64,000 bases of DNA from Limnomonas spitsbergensis (GCA_037349105.1 JAYJMM010000094.1:2170001-2234000), one strand, 5' to 3'; counted from the stretch's first letter, positions 29,953 through 39,667 are shown. The notes: a model not told the origin generated them from the letters alone. Translations and numbers: made by a program.

Positions 29953-30707
29953 TTGAACAAGTTAGAGAAAGTAGGACAGATGGACTTCGGGAGCCAATGG
30001 TTTCAATCCCCTCCAGTAATTCCCCACATGGGTCACCACACATGCTCTTCTGAACAGCCTGTTGATTACATGTAACGTCATTTATAGGCTCTTCTGGGAA
30101 GATCGCCAGGCTCTTGTCACACAGGAGGAGGACAAGAACGGTGTAGCGATCAGCAGCGTTACATTCGCTACTGCCTGAGATGCAGGGGTAGGGGCAATGC
30201 GGAGGACGCACTCCATGCTTGCTTCCAGTGCCCTGGCATGAAGGTGGCACTTCGGGAGCCGGGGTGGGCTGGCCCTTCAAAGAACGCTGCAGACTTCACC
30301 AGCTGTACCGGGGCAGACAGGGGTGGGCGGCCCTGGCTTTTGTGGTAGGTGTTTGGAATAGTACAAACCCGCTGAACGCTCGGCCGTGTGGAGCTGGTAA
30401 GGAATGATTAAGCTAAATTGTGCGGCAGATGTGGTCAAACTTGATGATAGATTGTCTTTTGAAGGGCTGAGGGTAGGGTTTGCCCTTTGTCCTTTCTTGG
30501 TGCTGCCAGCGATGTTGGGCTAGGGGAGATGGCGAGCATGTGGAGGATGCGTTGCATGCATGCTTCTAATGCCCCAGCGTGCTGGATCAACTTAGGGAGC
30601 GGGGATGTGCAGGTCCTCCGAACGGTGTTAGAGACTTCTTCCAGTTGTACCAGGGCAGGCTGGGGTGGGATGTCTTGGCTAATTGTTTTAGATATTGTTG
30701 AGGCGTA
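29953..30707. other. Region left of the retroelement, no supported gene
   Basis: Only short unrecognised frames. Two similar segments (about 30195-30345 and 30525-30680) share CACTCCATGCTTGCTTC/GCATGCATGCTTCTAATGCC and GGGGCAGACAGGGGTGGG-like blocks, suggesting an old duplication about 330 bp apart. Confidence 0.4.
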
Positions 30708-30970
30708 TGTCATGCTGATGTAGCGCACCGCGCGTATTACTGAATTATCAGTTCCTTGTTCAAGGATTCCTGCAGGTGAACTCTGTTTACGGAACTGTTG
30801 TTGCAGTTACACTTTTGTGTTTTCTCTGGATATCAGAGAAGTGTGTATTTTCACACTTTAGCCTTCTTCTTAGTGGCTGCTTGGTTTTCTGCTGCCACTA
30901 TTTCTTTCTTACTTGAAGCCCTGATTTCGTAATCACCCTTTAATCTGAAGTTACATAGTCACTCCTCATC

Positions 30971-31101
30971 GAGCAAGCACAAACACTGCTCACTTTATTC
31001 CAGCAAGCACAAACACTGCTCGAATATCGATCCATCATACAGAACAAGCACAAACACTGTTCGACCCTTCAGACTAAGCAAGCACAAACACTGCTTAGTC
31101 T
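30971..31101 (+). other. Cluster of four stem-loops sharing the loop AAGCACAAACACT
   Basis: The 13-nt loop AAGCACAAACACT occurs at 30975, 31005, 31046 and 31080. It is closed by different but self-complementary arms: GAGC/GCTC, AGC/GCT, GAAC/GTTC and AGACTAAGC/GCTTAGTCT (9 bp). The whole cluster recurs in A2 at 38829-38959. Possible roles are recombinase binding or RNA structure for packaging or priming. Confidence 0.8.
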
Positions 31102-31433
31102 TGGAGGTCTTCTCTTGATATTTCGGCCCTTATCAGGCATTCTCCAGCCTTCCAGCTGGTTTACCACCACCAACTTCATCAACACTTCATCAACAGCCAG
31201 TCCAGAGGCTCCAAGTCGACTCCTTGATAGATCATCAAACGAGTCTCCCCATCTGAAGATCGCCTACAAGCGACTTCCCACTGAAGATCATCGTACCCTG
31301 TCACCAGTGTACTACAACTTCGACTGCTACTACAGTCACCTTCGGAAGGGTCGACCCATCAGGCAATCTTGTCAACAGTAGAGAATAGTCAGGTAAGTAG
31401 TCCAGGGGATACTTATCTTAAATAGATCGACTG

Positions 31434-31500
31434 ATCCCCAGGTTTACAGCTGGGGATTCGAGTCTCAACAGCAGTGATCAGGAATCTGTCATATTCCTGA
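31434..31500 (+). other. Two perfect 8-bp hairpins near the end of repeat A1
   Basis: ATCCCCAG/CTGGGGAT (31434-31441 and 31450-31457, 8-nt loop) and TCAGGAAT/ATTCCTGA (31478-31485 and 31493-31500, 7-nt loop) stand 20 bp apart. Both recur in A2. Confidence 0.75.
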
Positions 31501-31565
31501 AGTCACAGCACTTTTCTAAGAAAGAAATAGTCCGACTGGTCGCACCTCCAGTTGTCTGTAAACAG

Positions 31566-31584
31566 GTCGACTCTAAGAGTCGAC
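31566..31584 (+). other. Palindrome GTCGACTCTAAGAGTCGAC in the retroelement leader
   Basis: A perfect 9-bp inverted repeat around a single A lies just inside the internal region, about 100 bp before the first ORF. The short palindromic pair AGTACT-TTTC-AGTACT follows near 31636. Confidence 0.7.
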
Positions 31585-31684
31585 TCAAGTAGGTGCCAAA
31601 AATCGTCTGTCGACCACTTGATCGATCACAAGAAGTACTTTTCAGTACTCTGGAATTTTCCTGTCAACAGTCAGGACTGGTTTC

Positions 31685-34198
31685 ATGACTGACGAATCAG
31701 AGGATGAACATGGCAGTGTAATGTCTGTTCAGGCCAAGCATGATCAAGATTTAGAGATTGCGATCATCAAAAAGGAACTAGAGGATATGACTGCGCAGGA
31801 CCAGATCCATCTGTTAATGCGATCTAAGGTCAGAGATAAAGACGGTTTGATAATCACTGATTTGCTATATTTGAGTAAGAATGAGCAAAGAAGCCTACGC
31901 AACGCAATTAGACATGCTAAGCGATGCGAGATTGATAGGGAACTCAGAATGAACCTAGAGCATAGGGAGGTTTCGAGAAGGAACGCTACTGAAGATAAAG
32001 AAGCACAACGCAAAGCTGATCTTGCTGCGCAAGATGAAGAGGAAAAGGCTTACTATAAATTACAGAGCGAATATAACTGGGCAACAGTTGAGTTAGCAGC
32101 TACCCCAGCGATTATTATGATCCCTGTTAGTGACGACAATTATGATGATAGAATTCCCTTTGCTTCAATGGACAATCCTGCTTACAGCCTAATGAAATCT
32201 GCAGCTGATTATTCAGCCAGTAAGCTTAACCAATGTGCATACGTTACGAAGAGATCTGGGCAAACTAGTGAGCATAGCGATTCACTATCAGTCAAACGTG
32301 AAGATGGTTATCAAGGAGGAGTACCCGTATCGCATTTTCTTGCAAAGAAACTTAGAGCAGATGGGACTTTCTCACCAAGCTGCGATAGCTCCAATAATTT
32401 CTCAGCTATAGGAGAAGGAGACCAAGCAGCGGGAGTCGAGCACATCACTCCGAAAGAAGGATATGTCCAAAGTCAAGTTCAGAGAATGAATACGGCGAAT
32501 AATACTGGGTATAAGTCAGCAGTCAGTGCGTTCAGTAAAACGCCACCACCGCCGGTAAAAACTCCAATCAGTGGTCAACCAATTAATCAGGACACTGTTG
32601 GAGTAGGTCGAGGGGTAAAACAAGAACAGTCAGACGTTCCCCAGCGGTATTCTAGAGAAGAAAAAGAAAAGTTTTATGCCAGGGAAAACGAGTCCTTGAT
32701 AAATCAAATAGAACAACTTAAAATTCAGAATGATCGTTACGCTAAAGTAGCACGTGACAGCTCACCTGAATTATTGTTCGCTGTCCCAAATACTGGAATC
32801 AAAGATAAACATTTTGCATCTGGTCAACGCAACAGTCCCTCTGCTAACGCCTCTCACTCCTATAAAAAGGAAGTCAAACATGAGCCACCCCAAGAAACCA
32901 GTGACTTTGGAAAATTTGCAAATTCCGATGTAGAAGTACCTCGCAAAGATGAGGTAGTGGGAGTTGAGACTGCCATGTATATCCATGCAGACATGACTCC
33001 TATCATCATGGCACTTGAGGTAGTGGTAGTTGAGACCGCCATGCAGAACCCTGTGTACGCGCCTCACGATGTTCTGACACATAAAGAGCTTGAAGGTGTG
33101 CCAGCCAATCATGCTGAGATTGCTTGCTCGTGGTCAAGACCCGAGCTGATTAGTAAACTTGAGAGGAATATGCTAGAGTTCGCACAACCACAGACTAAGG
33201 GTTACTATATGCTTCGTCAAGAGGAGCACATTCTCAAGGCTCTCATCGACATTCCGGACCAAATTAGGGTGAGAAGCAATAAACTTGCATTCTTCTGGTT
33301 AAACGAATTAATGGCAGTTCACGAGTTCCTGGACGATAGCTTAAAGAGTTCTTTGTTTATAGCCATGCACAGCCATGAGGAGCTGCCTCCTTTCATTAAA
33401 CCGCATAAACAATGGCAAGTTGAAATTGACATGCACAGCCATGCAGAGCTGCCTTCCGCTTTCATGGTGCACGAGGTGATGATTTACTCAGAAAATCTCT
33501 TGTCCACACATCCCCCAACATATGACATCATCAATGTGTGCTCCTCCAAAGCCAAGCCCATGCAGGAAACTGATTCCGTTGAGAAGTACAAGACCACACG
33601 AGGTGGAGAGGGCAACAACATGCCGCGTTCCTCCGGGCCCATCCTGATTAACAGTGCTCCACGAATTTGGTCACTCATGGCTTCAAAGGTGAAGGGTTTG
33701 TTTGGAACAGGCCTAGACAAACACACTGATGTCCCTAAGATTCAAGACAGAGACATCTGTCCCCATGAAGACCCGGGTGGAAGTATGCAACCTACGGGGT
33801 ATAGAGCCGAGACTTCCTTCGACAATTACCCAGTGAGTAAAGAGCGTGTCATTGAAACAGAAGAGCTCAGTGAGATTTCCTCAGGCCTAGAGACTCCGGT
33901 GCGCATAGTGCATGACTTACACCGACAGAGTGGGAATTTTATGATGGATTCATGGGGGCCTAGAGGACAGGTTTCAATGGCTTCTGAGCTGTGCTTTGAG
34001 CAAAGCAAACCTCCATTTGAAATTAAAAATCCTGTCAAGCCTGGTCAGTCGCCAGTGCCCCATCGATCCAAGCACCGAAAAAGTCCGTTAAAAATGTGGA
34101 CCATGCAGAGCGTGATCCGAACCAGTTCACACTTTCATCCGCACAGAGCATTGCCAAGTCGGAGATTAGCCAGATGTGAATCGACACCGGTGAATTGA
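31685..34198 (+). CDS. Retroelement first ORF, gag-like protein of 837 aa
   Basis: A single intronless frame starts with ATG 167 bp after repeat A1. The N-terminus (residues 1-135) is highly charged and predicted helical (IIKKELEDMTAQDQIHLLMR, then KDKEAQRKADLAAQDEEEKA-like). A second coiled-coil-like stretch is near residues 325-350 (EEKEKFYARENESLINQIEQ). Two internal duplications of about 66 bp are visible (VETAM near residues 425 and 447, MHSHEELP/MHSHAELP near 560 and 582). No zinc knuckle, protease, RT or recombinase motif is seen. Position and character fit the first ORF of a DIRS-type element, but the family is not recognised from sequence. Codon use is AT-richer than in the neighbouring genes. 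Confidence 0.7.
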   Translation: MTDESEDEHGSVMSVQAKHDQDLEIAIIKKELEDMTAQDQIHLLMRSKVRDKDGLIITDLLYLSKNEQRSLRNAIRHAKRCEIDRELRMNLEHREVSRRNATEDKEAQRKADLAAQDEEEKAYYKLQSEYNWATVELAATPAIIMIPVSDDNYDDRIPFASMDNPAYSLMKSAADYSASKLNQCAYVTKRSGQTSEHSDSLSVKREDGYQGGVPVSHFLAKKLRADGTFSPSCDSSNNFSAIGEGDQAAGVEHITPKEGYVQSQVQRMNTANNTGYKSAVSAFSKTPPPPVKTPISGQPINQDTVGVGRGVKQEQSDVPQRYSREEKEKFYARENESLINQIEQLKIQNDRYAKVARDSSPELLFAVPNTGIKDKHFASGQRNSPSANASHSYKKEVKHEPPQETSDFGKFANSDVEVPRKDEVVGVETAMYIHADMTPIIMALEVVVVETAMQNPVYAPHDVLTHKELEGVPANHAEIACSWSRPELISKLERNMLEFAQPQTKGYYMLRQEEHILKALIDIPDQIRVRSNKLAFFWLNELMAVHEFLDDSLKSSLFIAMHSHEELPPFIKPHKQWQVEIDMHSHAELPSAFMVHEVMIYSENLLSTHPPTYDIINVCSSKAKPMQETDSVEKYKTTRGGEGNNMPRSSGPILINSAPRIWSLMASKVKGLFGTGLDKHTDVPKIQDRDICPHEDPGGSMQPTGYRAETSFDNYPVSKERVIETEELSEISSGLETPVRIVHDLHRQSGNFMMDSWGPRGQVSMASELCFEQSKPPFEIKNPVKPGQSPVPHRSKHRKSPLKMWTMQSVIRTSSHFHPHRALPSRRLARCESTPVN

Positions 34199-35446
34199 CA
34201 CCACTGCAAGATGCTTGACCACTGCGAGACGCTTGCTCCCTCCCTTCCTACCCAAAGCCAGGGTGTACACCTTCTTCGTGCGGCCCTGGATAAACCAGCG
34301 GTTAAAAGTTTCCACAGCCCCCACCTTCGGTAGCGTGGCAGCGGCATGGTGATGTTCGGTTGACCTGTCCTTGGTCAATGCCAGGTTGTTAATTTCTTTT
34401 GTTTCCTTCTTGCATGGTGACCCATGCAATGAAAGTAGCACTGCCCGTTATAGCAGTTGGCTGGTGCCTCTAAGCTAGTTATAATGCCGCTGTCGTTCTT
34501 GCCTTCTCGTCTTTGATTGACTCTCTAAGAGATATGAACGATGTGTATTGCCATCTGCTATGCTGTACATCCTGTTGATACGAACAACGTGTTCATACCT
34601 GCTGGTTACTACCTGCTTGTTCACACTGGTGGTACGCCCCTGAATGTTCACACATATAAAATATTGCATCATCTGGTGGTAAACACCTGCTCATACTTGC
34701 GTGTTCACACCTAGTTGTACGTACTCCTGGTTCACACTTGGTTGTTGACCATAAATGATACACCTACCGTATTTTGCTGTCTTTTTCAGTAGACAGATTC
34801 GCAAACACTAACTCCTAATTCATGATAGGACTGCTATAAATGCAGTCTCATGCATCACTGCTAAGCATGCCTATTGTCCAGCTCAGAGCTGGTTTATGGT
34901 CACAGCTCAGAGATGGGGGGGGGTGTCTGTACATATGCATGCTTTATTTCATGCTCTTTGCTTAAAACTTTTCCCTACCCATGGTTTCTCCCATGTGCAG
35001 AATGGTCCAGTGAGTAATCAATCGCCAACCGAATGCAGCGCACACCGCAGCGCACAACGTATTGAGCAAGCTTCTGCATAATACTACTGTGTGCCTGCAA
35101 AGTACTACTTCAGACTCCCCAAACTGGTGTAGTTAACCCTCGTCGCGTACTTTCTCAAGTGCAGTTTAGATGTGCTATGTTTGACGATACTGTTAAGGCA
35201 ACCAAAAGAGTACTCAGGCTAGTAGAACGCCATGTACTGCAGTCCTACCAGAGCTGGGGATGTACTGGGACTTAAAATGGGAGGCTCTGTTGACCCTGAT
35301 GTGCAACAGCATCACCTATCCCAGCAGCAACAGCAGCAGCATCTTGCTAAAAAGAATAAAATCAAGAACCAAGAAAGAAACAGGTTAGCTAACTGGGCAA
35401 TGCAAATATTAGACAGTTCGCTGGTTATGAGTTTTGTTCTGGTTTA
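34199..35446 (+). other. Retroelement internal spacer
   Basis: No convincing coding region. 34560-34750 is a degenerate tandem repeat around TACCTGCTTGTTCACAC. A short frame at 35232-35447 encodes a Gln/His-rich peptide followed by a basic stretch (KKNKIKNQERNRLA); it may be a fragment of a lost ORF. Confidence 0.4.
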
Positions 35447-35765
35447 GCGTGGTCCCCATCTTTAGGGGGACCCGGGATGCGCCCTGGGCCCCCACGTGTC
35501 GGGGGCCCCGGGCCACGCCGTGAGTCTCCACCTGTCGGAAACTCCGGCAGAACAGCTTTTGTGCCTCCATCTGTCGGAGGCCATAGCCCTGTGAATCCTC
35601 CACCTGTCGGAGGTTCCAGAAGAGTTGAAGGGCCCCCATATGTCGGGGGCCCCAGCTTCATTGGTGAGTCTCTAAATGTTGGAGGCTCCCTTAGCAACCG
35701 TGGGCCCTTACATGTCGAGGACCCCGGACCTAGCATTAGGCTTCCAATTGCCGGAAGCTCCAGCA
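35447..35765 (+). other. Array of nine stem-loops at 36-bp spacing
   Basis: A first hairpin (GGTCCCC/GGGGACC, about 35451-35472) is followed by eight with stems of 6-8 bp and a 7-nt loop near ACCTGTC, at 35486, 35522, 35561, 35594, 35630, 35666, 35702 and 35738. Stems include GGGCCCCC/GGGGGCCC, GAGTCTCC/GGAAACTC, GCCTCC/GGAGGC and GCTTCC/GGAAGC. The plus frame 35477-35977 is open through it and reads as a 12-residue repeat around PPxVGG. That codon pattern alone forces part of the inverted symmetry, but the outer three bases (GGG with CCC, GAG with CTC, GAA with TTC) also covary. Confidence 0.8.
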
Positions 35766-35977
35766 GTGGCCCAGCTGGTGGCTATTCGCAATTCTTTCGC
35801 GCTAGAGAGCTGGGGATCTCGGTGGGAACCCCTGTTGAATGGGATCAAATTCCCTCACAGCTTCTCCACCTCTATAGAGTAGCTCAGGATGCGGAGGCCG
35901 TGATTGAATTCTGGCATGAGCAGTCGACCCGTTTCGGAGAGGACTGTGTTGCTATTTCAGCAAAGGCGCCTAATTAG
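35477..35977 (+). CDS. Short retroelement ORF with PPxVGG 12-residue repeats
   Basis: This 166-aa frame starts with an ATG inside the hairpin array. It contains about eight imperfect repeats (GPPRVGG, ESPPVGN, VPPSVGG, NPPPVGG, GPPYVGG, ESLNVGG, GPLHVED, RLPIAGS), then a unique tail of about 70 residues (EFWHEQSTRFGEDCVAISAK). I do not recognise a family. It may be a fragment of a larger, now broken ORF, or the frame may be open only because the DNA repeat is 36 bp long. Confidence 0.4.
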   Translation: MRPGPPRVGGPGPRRESPPVGNSGRTAFVPPSVGGHSPVNPPPVGGSRRVEGPPYVGGPSFIGESLNVGGSLSNRGPLHVEDPGPSIRLPIAGSSSSGPAGGYSQFFRARELGISVGTPVEWDQIPSQLLHLYRVAQDAEAVIEFWHEQSTRFGEDCVAISAKAPN

Positions 35978-36399
35978 GTGGCTGCTCTGTCCCCGGGCCA
36001 TGTTTTCGATGAGGAAATGGAGGTTTTCAGAGTTGTCCTTAGCTTTGTCAAAGGTCGCCACACTGACTATGCCTTTTATCAGAGTTGGTGGCTGTGCAGT
36101 CCGAAGCTGACAGCCTCATGAATGTTGACCGTCGCTAGAAATTTTCGCAGTTCAGATGACTGTCACGTAATGGAATTTAAATCAACCGATACTTTTATTG
36201 CGATTCAGACTCTTCTGCTAGAAAGATAGCAATGCATAGAGTAAGATTACTCCGCCAGCAATATCCTACACTTTTAAATAAAGATGTGTGCCTCAATTCC
36301 TTCACTGACCTTCCGCAGGATGTATACAAGATCCAAGAGTCATATCTTCTTAACATCGGCTCTTTTGACGGGTGTTAATGGCTGCTGTATGCAGGATTT

Positions 36400-37118
36400 A
36401 TGTGTTCTGACTTTTCTTCTGTTGGGTTAAAAACTGGACTACATGGTACTAAAAGTCTGACTTTCTTCCCACTTCTCAAGATATTGGGTACGACTCAAGC
36501 TCTACAAGTTCATCAAGCTCCTGTGGTTTATTTTATAGAGAACACAACAGTACAATTCGCCAAGGGTCAATCTGCTGATATGCGTGAATCATTTACTGAA
36601 TTATATGAGCGTCTGGGCATCCCTGTTACATTTGACGTTGTTGCTGTTGGTATTGTTGCTCACTGGTTAAGGAATTATTGGTGCAACATCTGTGCGCCTA
36701 CTGCCTTGCAATTGATCTGAATTCCTTTGTCAGGGATCCTGATCTTAGACTTGCAGACGTTCTGGAGCCCAACCGTCAAGCGCAACTGTGCAAATTGGAG
36801 CACCGCTATCCTTACCACGCTGTCAACAGAAAAGGCCACCTACTTCAAGTGTTACCTACTCTGGTTGCATGAGTTCACTCATGGGCCTTCAACAGAGACG
36901 GTGCGGGGCTAGTTTGGGAAGACAACAAACTGTTTGACCTAACTAATTTAGAAAGAGAACGGATTCTTGGCTATGCAGATCACTGCACTTCAGGCAAGGG
37001 TGCTTCTTTCGATGCTAGACACAAAGTCAATGGAGGAGCTTTTGATGCAAACGCCGTAAGTCATCTTATTGCCACCAGCTTTGCATATAGAGCTGCTAAT
37101 ATCGTGCAGCCCTCGTAA
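36400..37118 (+). pseudogene. Broken C5-methyltransferase-like domain of the retroelement
   Basis: Fragments in order are VVYFIENTTVQF, AHWLRNYWCNI, VRDPDLRLADVLEP, HAVNRKGHLLQVLPTLVA, WAFNRDGAGLVWED and LERERILGYADHCTSG. This order resembles the methyltransferase-like domain carried by some DIRS-type elements, where a region ending in an ERE-lGy motif follows PTLVA. The reading frame shifts near 36710 and a TGA stops it near 36870, so it is disrupted here. The family call rests on motif resemblance only. Confidence 0.5.
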
Positions 37119-38478
37119 CATAAGTTAGTTGCTGCAGTTTCTTGCCTAGAGCTGGGGGGGGAACGAAATCCTGATCAAAATTTATGACACAATTTATTTG
37201 CATTAGTAGCTGACATGATTTTGCATGCAGCTCAGGCAGAAGCTGCAGAATTGTCTGAGGTAGACATTCAATCTGTTAATGAGGAAGATGTTGTTGACAT
37301 TAATGCAAAGGGTGCCACTCAGGATGGTGCAATTCATCGTGTTGCGGCACCCAAAATTACTGTTGCACCCAAAATTATTGCTGATCCAAACCATCCTAAA
37401 TTAACCTTCATTCCGGTACCACTGAGAATGGGGGCAAGGGATAGGCAGCCCGTTCGTTCGTAAAATGCGCTGTCCTCTTTGTCCTCATGTCCTATTGCTG
37501 TGTGCTGACTTGATCTTGCATACAGCTCAAACATTAGCTGCTGAGTTGATATATGTAGTTGTGTTGCATAATCACCCTGTCGGCCGGTGAAAAGTGCGTA
37601 AGTGCGGTACCTACATCAAACGTTAGATTTAAAAATAAATTAGATATGGACCTGCCTCGGAGTGATATGTGTACTGTGTAACTGTACATACTGGTAATGG
37701 TGCTAATTTGAGTTATGCTAGCCACTCTGACCTTAAGACCCAGTGATGATTCCAAATGCGGTGAGAAAACTGCGGCTGCATGTTCCTGTTGAATTTGGCT
37801 ATGTTGAGTACCTTGATGCATTATGCACCCAAATAAAAGCTTTCTTACTGTAGCTGCTTTCGCCCGCAAGATTGGCCGTGGAGGATGTTACCTTGAAGAC
37901 TAAGGCCCCAGCGCAACGGCGCCTGGGGACCGCAGCCCCATCCGGAATCAGTCCAAGGTCCTCGCCAATTACGGAGCTAGATGAAAATAGCATCAGCCAC
38001 TGCCCTGGGATTTTTCTGGCAAGTCTTGAAACGTTTCTCCAGAGCTGGCTTAATTTGTGGAAGGTTCCTCAACTAGAACTGATTGGCTATTGCAATTTAG
38101 AACTCTAGTTACCATGGGCAATTAACAATTGCTGTCAATTTGAGGATTTTGTGTGCATCCCACGCATGGCTGTTGTGCATTTCGCTTTTAGCGTTTGTTT
38201 TGACTTAAGCTTGCGACGGTTATTTTTGGCTAAAGACAGTCTCAAGGCTTTCATCAGTATTGTGCTGATCTGTTTCTGCAGTGACCTTAAACCAAGTTTA
38301 AAAAAAATGTCATTTAGCTGATTTTCTTCTCAAAATCTCTGTGATTGAACTGAGTAAAATTCGTAACCCTTAATGAAGGTTAAGCTGTAGTCTTTCAAGA
38401 ATTTCCCTCGGGATTTTTCACCCTTTTTGACAGTCCTCTATAAGTGTCTCCTTCGTCTCTTATTTCGGACTGGGGGGG
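37119..38478 (+). other. Retroelement 3' internal region
   Basis: It contains a short frame (37215-37463, an acidic then Pro/Ile/Lys peptide with VAAPKITVAPKI) and otherwise AT-rich sequence without recognised domains. G tracts occur at 37154 and just before B1 (38472). Confidence 0.4.
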
Positions 38479-38563
38479 GAGTGAAAGGGTGTCTTTAATT
38501 CTTGCTTTATTTGTTTGCTGTACTTGCGCAGTCATTTACTAGGTGCAGCGCTTAGCCCCGACA
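38479..38563 (+). repeat. Retroelement repeat B1
   Basis: The 85-bp unit starts GAGTGAAAGGGTGTCTTTAA and ends CTTAGCCCCGACA. It is identical to B2. A 2-bp GC separates it from A2, so the B1/A2 joint reads GACAGCTGTC, a palindrome. Confidence 0.92.
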
Positions 38564-38565
38564 GC

Positions 38566-39376
38566 TGTCATGCTGATGTAGCGCACCGCGCGTATTACTG
38601 AATTATCAGTTCCTTGTTCAAGGATTCCTGCAGGTGAACTCTGTTTACGGAACTGTTGTTGCAGTTACACTTTTGTGTTTTCTCTGGATATCAGAGAAGT
38701 GTGTATTTTCACACTTTAGCCTTCTTCTTAGTGGCTGCTTGGTTTTCTGCTGCCACTATTTCTTTCTTACTTGAAGCCCTGATTTCGTAATCACCCTTTA
38801 ATCTGAAGTTACATAGTCACTCCTCATCGAGCAAGCACAAACACTGCTCACTTTATTCCAGCAAGCACAAACACTGCTCGAATATCGATCCATCATACAG
38901 AACAAGCACAAACACTGTTCGACCCTTCAGACTAAGCAAGCACAAACACTGCTTAGTCTTGGAGGTCTTCTCTTGATATTTCGGCCCTTATCAGGCATTC
39001 TCCAGCCTTCCAGCTGGTTTACCACCACCAACTTCATCAACACTTCATCAACAGCCAGTCCAGAGGCTCCAAGTCGACTCCTTGATAGATCATCAAACGA
39101 GTCTCCCCATCTGAAGATCGCCTACAAGCGACTTCCCACTGAAGATCATCGTACCCTGTCACCAGTGTACTACAACTTCGACTGCTACTACAGTCACCTT
39201 CGGAAGGGTCGACCCATCAGGCAATCTTGTCAACAGTAGAGAATAGTCAGGTAAGTAGTCCAGGGGATACTTATCTTAAATAGATCGACTGATCCCCAGG
39301 TTTACAGCTGGGGATTCGAGTCTCAACAGCAGTGATCAGGAATCTGTCATATTCCTGAAGTCACAGCACTTTTCTA
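38566..39376 (+). repeat. Retroelement repeat A2
   Basis: The second copy of the 811-bp repeat. By eye it is indistinguishable from A1 and includes the same hairpin cluster (38829-38959). Confidence 0.95.
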
Positions 39377-39461
39377 GAGTGAAAGGGTGTCTTTAATTCT
39401 TGCTTTATTTGTTTGCTGTACTTGCGCAGTCATTTACTAGGTGCAGCGCTTAGCCCCGACA
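39377..39461 (+). repeat. Retroelement repeat B2, right end of the element
   Basis: Identical to B1. It follows A2 directly and marks the right boundary; host sequence CGTAGACG follows. Confidence 0.92.
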
Positions 39462-39610
39462 CGTAGACGTTTTTCAGAGGCTGCAACTTTCTTTGTCCTT
39501 CTATTCCAGCCTTCTATTCCAGCCTGTCCCTTCACTTTATTCCCCACTTTTCCTCTTTCCCCCCTGTCCCCTGGTGTTTGTTTCGTTCTAACCTCCCAAC
39601 CCTAAGTTAA

Positions 39611-39667
39611 GCGCCCACGCGGCCGTGTCTTTTTTTTGAGCAGGGCCCAGAGGTGTAACGTTATTGA
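39611..39667 (+). mobile_element. Single terminus of the 29706-type MITE family
   Basis: GCGCCCACGCGGCCGTGTCT, TTTTTTTGAGCAGGGCCCAG and AGGTGTAACGTTATTGAC match the right end of 29706-29952. A left partner is not clear. Confidence 0.65.

Larger units (their letters stand above)
30708..31518 (+). repeat. Retroelement repeat A1
   Basis: The 811-bp unit begins TGTCATGCTGATGTAGCGCA and ends CAGCACTTTTCTA. It is repeated without a visible difference as A2 at an offset of 7858 bp. It carries a four-hairpin cluster, two further perfect hairpins and several GTCGAC sites. A short open frame (31115-31381) exists in both copies; I see no family match for it. Confidence 0.95.
30708..39461 (+). mobile_element. 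PAT/Kangaroo-like (DIRS order) retroelement with split direct repeats
   Basis: The layout is A1 (30708-31518), internal (31519-38478), B1 (38479-38563), A2 (38566-39376), B2 (39377-39461). A1 and A2 look identical over 811 bp; B1 and B2 are identical over 85 bp. This A1-internal-B1A2B2 order is the known hallmark of PAT-type DIRS elements such as Volvox Kangaroo, which encode a tyrosine recombinase and make no target-site duplication. The internal part has an intact 837-aa ORF and a broken methyltransferase-like region. I found no reverse transcriptase, RNase H or recombinase, so this copy looks non-autonomous. It is AT-richer than the host genes. The matching repeats suggest recent insertion. 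Confidence 0.82.

Noticed and set aside
30708..39376. Ordinary LTR retrotransposon with 811-bp LTRs
   Set aside because: The 85-bp B segment repeated on both sides of the right-hand repeat fits the split-direct-repeat DIRS/PAT layout better, and the repeats do not end in the usual CA.
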